Source: CAYSUS01 sp964434165 (lineage in GTDB: Bacteria; Planctomycetota; Planctomycetia; Pirellulales; Thermoguttaceae). Taken from it: a stretch of DNA of 64,000 nucleotides. Location of the stretch: the NCBI GenBank assembly GCA_964434165.1, contig CAYSUS010000026.1:1-64000 (forward strand), in the 5' to 3' direction. The translations under genes and the position numbers were made by a program. Every line of letters starts with the position of its first letter. The stretch's first letter is position 1. Below are positions 15,174 to 20,595 of this stretch, piece by piece. A model generated the notes under the pieces. It was not told the DNA's origin. It saw only the letters and a list, made by a program, of their open reading frames with translations, and searched no databases.

Positions 15174-15725
15174 ATGGGCGAATCCGAAGATTTCGTCATC
15201 GATGAGGCACTGGAGAAACTCATCAACCGCCTCGCGGCCGATTTCGTCAGGCAGTACGGCCCGAGGTCCGTCGATCCCCAGGAAGTCGCCCAGGCAGCGA
15301 AATTCCAGTTATTCCGCAACCCGCCGAAGTTCGACGCGGCGAAGGGGACGAAGGAAGCGCTGATCAAGACCATCGTCCAGCGGGCCGCGCTTAAGCATTC
15401 CGCCCGCGCGAAGCGGCATGCCAGCCGCTTCAAGCAGTGGCCCGAGCCGAAACCCGGCAGCAAGGGGTTGCGGCTCGATCCCCCTGAGGATAAGGAACCG
15501 GAGTTGCCGACGCTTGACGGCATCCTCGAGTACATCGAAGACGAACCCAGTCGGGCGCTCTGCCGGCAGTTCGTCGAATGCGACGGCAACGTCAGCGAAG
15601 TCGCCCGCCGCATGAAGGTATCCGAAGGAACCATTCGGTACCGCATCAAGGTGCTCGGCCCGAGGCTGCTCGCGGCCGGCTACACGCCGTCGCTTCGGCG
15701 ACGGATCAAACCCCGGGTAGATTGA
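15174..15725 (+). CDS. sigma-70-like DNA-binding protein of the element
   Basis: The 183-residue protein has an N-terminal region like sigma region 2 (DPQEVAQAAKFQLFRNPPKFDAAKG, then LIKTIVQRAALKH) and a C-terminal helix-turn-helix (NVSEVARRMKVSEGTIRYRI) like region 4. The layout matches small ECF-type sigma factors or phage-borne transcription activators. A terminase small subunit is a less likely alternative, as those too have N-terminal HTH, but here the HTH is C-terminal. It starts immediately after the previous stop, with GAGGAGG inside that gene as ribosome binding site, and ends 3 bp before the capsid gene. This suggests that it drives or co-regulates capsid expression. Confidence 0.65.
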   Translation: MGESEDFVIDEALEKLINRLAADFVRQYGPRSVDPQEVAQAAKFQLFRNPPKFDAAKGTKEALIKTIVQRAALKHSARAKRHASRFKQWPEPKPGSKGLRLDPPEDKEPELPTLDGILEYIEDEPSRALCRQFVECDGNVSEVARRMKVSEGTIRYRIKVLGPRLLAAGYTPSLRRRIKPRVD

Positions 15726-15728
15726 ACC

Positions 15729-17573
15729 ATGACCACAGCCACTGACGGCCTTCTGTTTTCGATGGCCGACGTCGAAATCCAAGCCGCCGGCAAGACGCCC
15801 GCGGTTTCCATCGTCGCCTACACCGGCAACCTGATGACGGTGCCCGGCTGGGGCCCGGTGGCCATCGAACTGGCCGGCATCGACGCGGCCCAGCAAGTCG
15901 GCATTCTGGCCGACCACGATTCGACGCTCAAGGGGATCGTCGGCTACGGCCGAGCCCGCGTCGAAAGCAACCGGCTCGTCGTCGCCGGCACGATCGCGCC
16001 GACGACGGAGGCCGCCCGCCAGATCATCGATCTGGCCCGGGCGGGCTTCCGGTTCCAGGCCAGCGTGGGCGTCTCGCCCACCGATACCCAGCGGATTCGG
16101 CCGGGCGACACGGTCGTCGTCAACGGCCGAACCATCACCGCGCCCCGCACCGGCATGACCTACGTGCGGGCCGGCGAATTGCGTGAGGTTTCCATTGTGT
16201 CCATCGCGGCCGATCGGAACACGTCGGTTGCGATCACCGCTTCAGAGAAAGGGAAGAGGCAAATGAGTACGGAGACGATTGAGAAGACGGCCGAGCAGAT
16301 CCGCGAGGAGGCCCTGGCCGAAAGCAAGCGGATCACCGGCATCCGCGAAGCGTGCGACGGGCGGTTCGGCCAGATCGAGGCGAAGGCCATCGAAGAGGGC
16401 TGGGGCGTCGATCAGACGCGGCTCGAAGTGCTGCGGGCCTCGCGCCCGACGCCCCCGCCGGTTCGTGGCGTCGAGCCGGCCCCCGACCGTCGGGTGTTGG
16501 AGGCGGCCATCCTTTCGCACATGGGGTGCGAGGGCTTGGCCGAGAAGTCCCTGGGGCCCGACGCGGCGCAGCGGGCCCGCGACATGCGGGCCACCAGCCT
16601 GATCGACCTGTGCCGCGCGGCCCTGCGGATCGAGGGCATCGAGACGCCCCACGGCCGCGACGGGCTGATCCGCGCGGCGCTGTCGACCTACTCGCTGCCG
16701 GTGGCCTTGGGCGACGCGGCCAACAAGGTGTTGATGGACGCCTACGGCGAATCGCCGGCCACCTGGCGGGCGTTCGCGGCCGTCAAGTCGGCCAGCGACT
16801 TCAAGGAGCACACCGGCGTCCGCCCGACGCAGACGGGCGAATTGGAGCAGGTGGCCCCCGGCGGCGAACTGAAGTACGGTTCGCTCAAGGAATCGACCTA
16901 CAAGTTCCAGGTCGATACGTTCGGCAAGAACATCGGAATCGACCGTCGCGACATCATCAACGACGACTTGAGCATGTTCGACGACACGGCCCGCTCGCTG
17001 GGGCGCTCCGCGATGCGGGCCGTCTCCGATCTGGTCTACAAGACCTTGCTGGCCGGCGCCGGCAGCTTCTTCTCGGCCGGCAACGGCAACTACGCCTCGG
17101 GGGCCGACACGGCCCTGAGCCTCGCCGCCTTGGGCGCCGGCGTCACGAAGATGATGCAACAGCGCGACGACGAGGGCCGCGATCTGGACATCCGGCCGAA
17201 GTGCCTGCTCGTGCCGCCGGAGCTTTCGCAGACGGCCAAGGAGCTTCTGCAAAGCGATTTCATTCAGCGGGCCAACTCGGACGAGCCGACGGGCAATGCG
17301 CTGAAGAACATCGTTTCCCTCGAAGTGGAATCCCGCCTTTCTAACAGTGAGCGGTTCACCGGCATCTCGGCCAAAGCCTGGTACCTGTTCGCCGGGCCGC
17401 AGGACGCTGCGCTGGTCGTTGCCTTTCTGCAAGGCAAGCAGACCCCGACAGTCGAGTTCTTCGGGTTCGATGCGGACCCGAACAAGCTGGCGGCCACGTG
17501 GCGGGTGTTCCACGACTTCGGCTGCGCCCTGGGCGACCACCGCGCGGCCTTCAAAGCGAAGGGCGAAGCCTGA
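15729..17573 (+). CDS. prohead protease fused to Mu-gpT-like major capsid protein
   Basis: This single 614-residue polyprotein has an HK97-type (S78-like) prohead protease at residues 1 to about 170. His63 in LADHD and Ser112 in FQASVGVSP are the plausible catalytic residues. A helical, charged linker (IEKTAEQIREEALAESKR) from about 180 to 240 may serve as scaffold. From about 300 to the end comes a major capsid domain of the Mu gpT/HK97 fold (TGELEQVAPGGELKYGSLKE, GKNIGIDRRDIINDDLSMF, AWYLFAGPQDAALVVAFLQG). Protease-capsid fusions are known in some phages and would let maturation cleavage be intramolecular. It is followed by a strong terminator. No portal or terminase gene flanks it. Confidence 0.88.
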   Translation: MTTATDGLLFSMADVEIQAAGKTPAVSIVAYTGNLMTVPGWGPVAIELAGIDAAQQVGILADHDSTLKGIVGYGRARVESNRLVVAGTIAPTTEAARQIIDLARAGFRFQASVGVSPTDTQRIRPGDTVVVNGRTITAPRTGMTYVRAGELREVSIVSIAADRNTSVAITASEKGKRQMSTETIEKTAEQIREEALAESKRITGIREACDGRFGQIEAKAIEEGWGVDQTRLEVLRASRPTPPPVRGVEPAPDRRVLEAAILSHMGCEGLAEKSLGPDAAQRARDMRATSLIDLCRAALRIEGIETPHGRDGLIRAALSTYSLPVALGDAANKVLMDAYGESPATWRAFAAVKSASDFKEHTGVRPTQTGELEQVAPGGELKYGSLKESTYKFQVDTFGKNIGIDRRDIINDDLSMFDDTARSLGRSAMRAVSDLVYKTLLAGAGSFFSAGNGNYASGADTALSLAALGAGVTKMMQQRDDEGRDLDIRPKCLLVPPELSQTAKELLQSDFIQRANSDEPTGNALKNIVSLEVESRLSNSERFTGISAKAWYLFAGPQDAALVVAFLQGKQTPTVEFFGFDADPNKLAATWRVFHDFGCALGDHRAAFKAKGEA

Positions 17574-17587
17574 TTCGGCACGGGCTT

Positions 17588-17636
17588 GCGGGGTGCGGCG
17601 CGCTCTGCTTGGCGTCGCATCCCGCCCTTCGTTTTT
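17588..17636 (+). terminator. rho-independent-type terminator after the capsid gene
   Basis: GCGGGGTGCG (17588-17597) pairs with CGCATCCCGC (17616-17625), extendable to about 14 bp with two G-U pairs. TTTTT follows at 17632-17636. It begins 15 bp after the capsid stop and ends 29 bp before the next start codon. Confidence 0.65.
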
Positions 17637-17664
17637 CTCTTTGTCTCGATGGGGAGCACCCGGC

Positions 17665-17850
17665 ATGGTAGCAGCAACCGAACGGATCGGGAAATTCGAC
17701 TTCTCTGTGGCCACCTGCGAACCGAGGGCCGAGACCGGCGACCTGCCAGCGCGAAGGCAGGAAACGCTCACGGCCTGGCTGCTGGCCCAATGGGATCGTG
17801 AGCATGAAGGCGAGCGTGAATCCCTGGCAGCACTTGCGGAAAGGAACTGA
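17665..17850 (+). CDS. small protein upstream of the helicase gene
   Basis: The 61-residue frame has a ribosome binding site (GGGGAG, 8 bases before ATG) and ends 3 bp before the helicase start, so the two are coupled. It is acidic at its C-terminus (WDREHEGERESLAALAERN). No family is recognised. The position between capsid and replication modules suggests a replication accessory or regulator. Confidence 0.55.
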   Translation: MVAATERIGKFDFSVATCEPRAETGDLPARRQETLTAWLLAQWDREHEGERESLAALAERN

Positions 17851-17853
17851 GCA

Positions 17854-19410
17854 TTGATCGCACTGAGCCAATCGCACGACGTCGGCCTCGCTGCGGACTA
17901 CGACGACGCGCCGGACTGGCCGGACCAATCGCCGGAGAAGGAACGCGCGTTCCGCCGGGGGTTTCTCGAAGAGGCCCGCCGCGTGGTGCGCGAGTGGGGC
18001 GACCCCGACGACGGCACGTTCGATCCCTGGGGCGAGGAAGAAGCGGCCCGCCAGCTTCGCCGCCGGGTGCGCGAGCGATTCTCGGTATACGGACCTGGCC
18101 GGGCGGGGCCGAAGACATACCATCTCGGCTATCGGCCGGGCCATGCTGTGCCGGCCGCCCGGCTTCGGGGGCGTCATCATGCGATGGCCTACGTCACGCA
18201 ATCCTGGGACGAGGTTGAAGACCTCGACACATTCGATCGGCTCGTGCTTCCCGCATGGTTGACGGCCGTTGAACGCTGGGCCGAAGAACCGATCAGCACG
18301 CGCGACCCCGCCGCACCGCCGATGCCCTTGGAGATCGAGGGGGCCGAGATCGTTACCAAAGCCAAGCAACCGCCAGCGATACTTGCGCAATGCGTAAGTA
18401 TGGAGCCAACCCCGCGGCGGTTTCAACTGACGCGGGCCGACCAGATCGAGATGCGCCCGCCCGACTGGCTGCTTCGGGGCGTGTTGGAACGCGACACGTT
18501 CGCCCTGGTGTTCGGTGACCCAGGCTGCGGGAAATCCTTCGTGGCCATCGACTGGGCCGCGAGGATCGCCACAGGCACGCCCTGGCGGGGCCATACGGTA
18601 CGAGCCGGCCCGGTGGTCTACGTGGCCGGCGAGGGCCAGCAGGGGTTCGGCCGGCGAATCCGGGCATGGAGCGAGAACGCCGGTGTCGAGATGGCCGGTG
18701 CGCCGTTATTCGTCGCCCCGGCGGTGGCCATCCCGCAGCCCGCCGAACTCGCCTCTCTCTTCGCGGCCATCGACGCCGCATCGGGCCGCCCGACGCTTGT
18801 GGTTCTCGACACCCTGGCCCGCTGCTTCGGGGGCGGCGACGAGAACAGCACCCAGGACATGAGCCGGTTCGTTTCGGCCTGCGACGCCATCCGGCGTCGC
18901 TACGACTGCACGATCCTGGTGGTGCATCACACCGGGCACGCCGAGAAGATGCGCGCCCGCGGGGCGATCGCGCTGAAGGCCGCGCTCGACGCCGAATACC
19001 GGCTCGACAAAACCGAGCCCGGGCTGACGTTGACGGCCACCAAGATGAAGGACGCGGAGATCCCCGCGCCGTTGGCCATGGAATTGGTGACGGTGGAACT
19101 GCCCGGCATGCGCGATGAATACGGCAACCCGATCACGTCGGCCGCCGTCGAGGTGATCGATGCGGACGTCGGCGCGCTCGCCTCGACGGCCAAGGCCATG
19201 CCCGGCAAGCGGGGGAAGTGGCAGGAGGTCGGGCTCTCGGTTGCGCGCCGGTTGATTGCGATGAGTGACGAAGGCCGGGCGAGCGTGAAGGCTTGGCATG
19301 CTGAGTGCGAAGCGGCCGGCATGCGGCAGTCCACCCGGTACGACGTGCTGGCCAAGCTCCAAGAACGAAGCGAGGTGATCGTCGACGGCGACGCCATCGT
19401 TCCAGCGTGA
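17854..19410 (+). CDS. RepA-like AAA ATPase/helicase
   Basis: The start is TTG 17854 with AAAGGA 8 bases upstream, giving 518 residues. The N-terminal 200 residues are acidic and unrecognised. A RecA-fold ATPase of the RepA/AAA_25 type follows: Walker A GDPGCGKS at residues 221-228, GPVVYVAGEGQQGFGRRI, Walker B LVVLDTLAR with GGGDENSTQDMS, and ILVVHHTGH, a DnaB/RepA-type arginine and histidine loop. The C-terminal 100 residues resemble a winged helix (SVKAWHAECEAAGMRQSTRYDVLAKL). Such proteins unwind plasmid or phage origins. The repeat cluster directly after its stop fits an origin, so I infer replication of the excised element. Confidence 0.82.
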   Translation: MIALSQSHDVGLAADYDDAPDWPDQSPEKERAFRRGFLEEARRVVREWGDPDDGTFDPWGEEEAARQLRRRVRERFSVYGPGRAGPKTYHLGYRPGHAVPAARLRGRHHAMAYVTQSWDEVEDLDTFDRLVLPAWLTAVERWAEEPISTRDPAAPPMPLEIEGAEIVTKAKQPPAILAQCVSMEPTPRRFQLTRADQIEMRPPDWLLRGVLERDTFALVFGDPGCGKSFVAIDWAARIATGTPWRGHTVRAGPVVYVAGEGQQGFGRRIRAWSENAGVEMAGAPLFVAPAVAIPQPAELASLFAAIDAASGRPTLVVLDTLARCFGGGDENSTQDMSRFVSACDAIRRRYDCTILVVHHTGHAEKMRARGAIALKAALDAEYRLDKTEPGLTLTATKMKDAEIPAPLAMELVTVELPGMRDEYGNPITSAAVEVIDADVGALASTAKAMPGKRGKWQEVGLSVARRLIAMSDEGRASVKAWHAECEAAGMRQSTRYDVLAKLQERSEVIVDGDAIVPA

Positions 19411-19422
19411 GCACCCTCGCCC

Positions 19423-19617
19423 TTCCAATATTCCAATTCCAATTTCCTTAAGGAAATTGGAATTGGAATGGAAATTGGAATCGGGGCCTGAAAATAGAAA
19501 TTGGAAATTGGAATTGGAAACTGGAATCCGCACAACCACCTTAGCCACAAAGGTTTACGATCACACTTGGGCAGGCATGGCCGGGGCAAATTGGAATATT
19601 GGAATCCCAAATTGGAA
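19423..19617. repeat. iteron-like ATTGGAA cluster with a 40-bp perfect palindrome, candidate replication origin
   Basis: ATTGGAA occurs nine times on the plus strand (starts 19456, 19462, 19474, 19500, 19507, 19513, 19590, 19598, 19611). Its complement TTCCAAT occurs three times (19423, 19431, 19437). Bases 19430-19469 form a perfect 40-bp palindrome centred between 19449 and 19450 (core CCTTAAGG). The AT-rich block stands out in GC-rich DNA, begins 12 bp after the helicase stop and lies in a 597-bp stretch with no gene. Iterons beside a RepA-like helicase suggest an origin. A strong hairpin regulating transcription is the alternative. Confidence 0.65.
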
Positions 19618-19691
19618 TCGCGGCGGCCGGGTGCGTCACGTCTCGAAAATGATACGGCCTATGAGGGGTGCGCAACGATTGGCGGGGCGGC

Positions 19692-19715
19692 CAGGTGTCA
19701 GGAATCTGACACCTG
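19692..19715. repeat. inverted repeat CAGGTGTCAG-GAAT-CTGACACCTG
   Basis: Two perfect 10-base arms (19692-19701 and 19706-19715) enclose four bases. It may be an operator for an element repressor or a second structural part of the origin region. The remaining DNA to 19950 holds nothing recognisable. Confidence 0.6.
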
Positions 19716-19953
19716 AAACGGCGGCGGAACGCCGGCTAGGTACTTCGGCCGAGACCCCCTCTTCTGATGGCCACGGGAACGGGCGCGCTACCAGACAGAG
19801 TTTCTTTCAGGGGTGACGCAACGGGGCAGCCCCAAAATCCCCGCCCAGTTCGCCCAGATTGGCCCCGTGTGGCCAAGTTTCCGAGAATCCGCCCCCTTGG
19901 CCAACCCCCTAGCTTGAGGTTCTTCCCGCGTTGAGGTAACTGACTGTCCTGTT

Positions 19954-19976
19954 GGGCCGCGGGGGTCGCGGCCCAC
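19954..19976 (+). other. leader hairpin before the HARE-HTH gene
   Basis: TGGGCCGCG (19954-19962) pairs perfectly with CGCGGCCCA (19968-19976) around a 5-base loop, 32 bp before the start codon at 20008. There is no T-run, so it is not a classical terminator. Similar hairpins precede three other element genes. Confidence 0.6.
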
Positions 19977-20007
19977 CCGTAATACCCAAGACGCGAGGAG
20001 AACGAAG

Positions 20008-20298
20008 ATGGCGAAGAAAACCACCACGAAGAAGGCGGCCCGCGCGGCGAAGGCCCCGGCGAAGAAGCTAAGCCAGATCGCCGCGGCGGTTCAGGTCTTG
20101 CGGCGGGCTCGCAAACCGATGAGCGCCCGCGAGATGGTCGAAGCGATGGAGGCCAAGGGCCTCTGGTCTTCGCCCGGTGGCAAGACGCCGGAAGCGACGT
20201 TGTACGCCTCGATCATTCGCGAGATCGCGAAGAAGGGGGATGACGCCCGGTTCGTGAAGGCGGATCGCGGGCGGTTCGCCTTGGCCTCGAAGAAGTAG
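20008..20298 (+). CDS. HARE-HTH winged-helix protein
   Basis: The 96-residue protein has a Lys/Ala-rich N-terminal tail (residues 1-20, likely DNA-contacting). A HARE-HTH (HB1/ASXL/restriction endonuclease) domain follows: AAVQVLRRARKPMSAREMVEAM, then LWSSPGGKTPEATLYASII and FVKADRGRFAL. The family includes the RNA polymerase delta subunit and restriction-associated DNA readers. In bacteria, small stand-alone members are presumed to bind DNA or polymerase. GAGGAG precedes the ATG. The gene lies between the candidate origin and the recombinase and is a good candidate for the element regulator. Confidence 0.85.
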   Translation: MAKKTTTKKAARAAKAPAKKLSQIAAAVQVLRRARKPMSAREMVEAMEAKGLWSSPGGKTPEATLYASIIREIAKKGDDARFVKADRGRFALASKK

Positions 20299-20310
20299 GA
20301 CGGCGACGCC

Positions 20311-20520
20311 ATGAAGAAACCCCGCCTCGAAGCCGAGCCCGCCTACGAGAGCGCCCACATGGTGGCAACCGATCTGGTAGGCCGCATCAGCGAGTTGCTT
20401 CAGGATCTGCCCGCCCCGGGCGGCGACGTAGACATCAATTGGTGCCACGTCGGGTCGCTGGCCGAGGTCAACCAGCGGTTGGCATCGGTCGTCGCCTTCC
20501 TCGAAGGCGCCGAAACGTGA
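20311..20520 (+). CDS. small hypothetical protein of the element
   Basis: This 69-residue acidic protein starts 12 bp after the HARE-HTH stop and is probably in the same transcript. It has two predicted helices (MVATDLVGRISELLQDLP and VNQRLASVVAFLEGAE). No family is recognised and there is no signal peptide or membrane segment. Confidence 0.6.
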   Translation: MKKPRLEAEPAYESAHMVATDLVGRISELLQDLPAPGGDVDINWCHVGSLAEVNQRLASVVAFLEGAET

Positions 20521-20537
20521 TCTCGAACCATCCCCCG

Positions 20538-20570
20538 CACCCCGTCGGGCCGACGACGCCCGGCGGGGTG
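20538..20570 (+). other. leader hairpin before the recombinase gene
   Basis: Bases 20538-20550 pair with 20558-20570 over 13 positions (one G-U), with a 7-base loop. It lies 17 bp after the previous stop and 25 bp before the recombinase start. It could end upstream transcription or limit recombinase translation. Confidence 0.6.
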
Positions 20571-20595
20571 TGTCGCTTCATAGGAGTACAACCCA

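Noticed and set aside
18927..19610. Minus-strand frame made of PIPISN-type repeats
   Set aside because: It is created by the ATTGGAA repeats and lies antisense to the helicase gene.
19423..19617. Repeats as a CRISPR array
   Set aside because: The repeat unit is only 7 bases, the spacing is irregular, there are inverted copies, and no cas genes are present.
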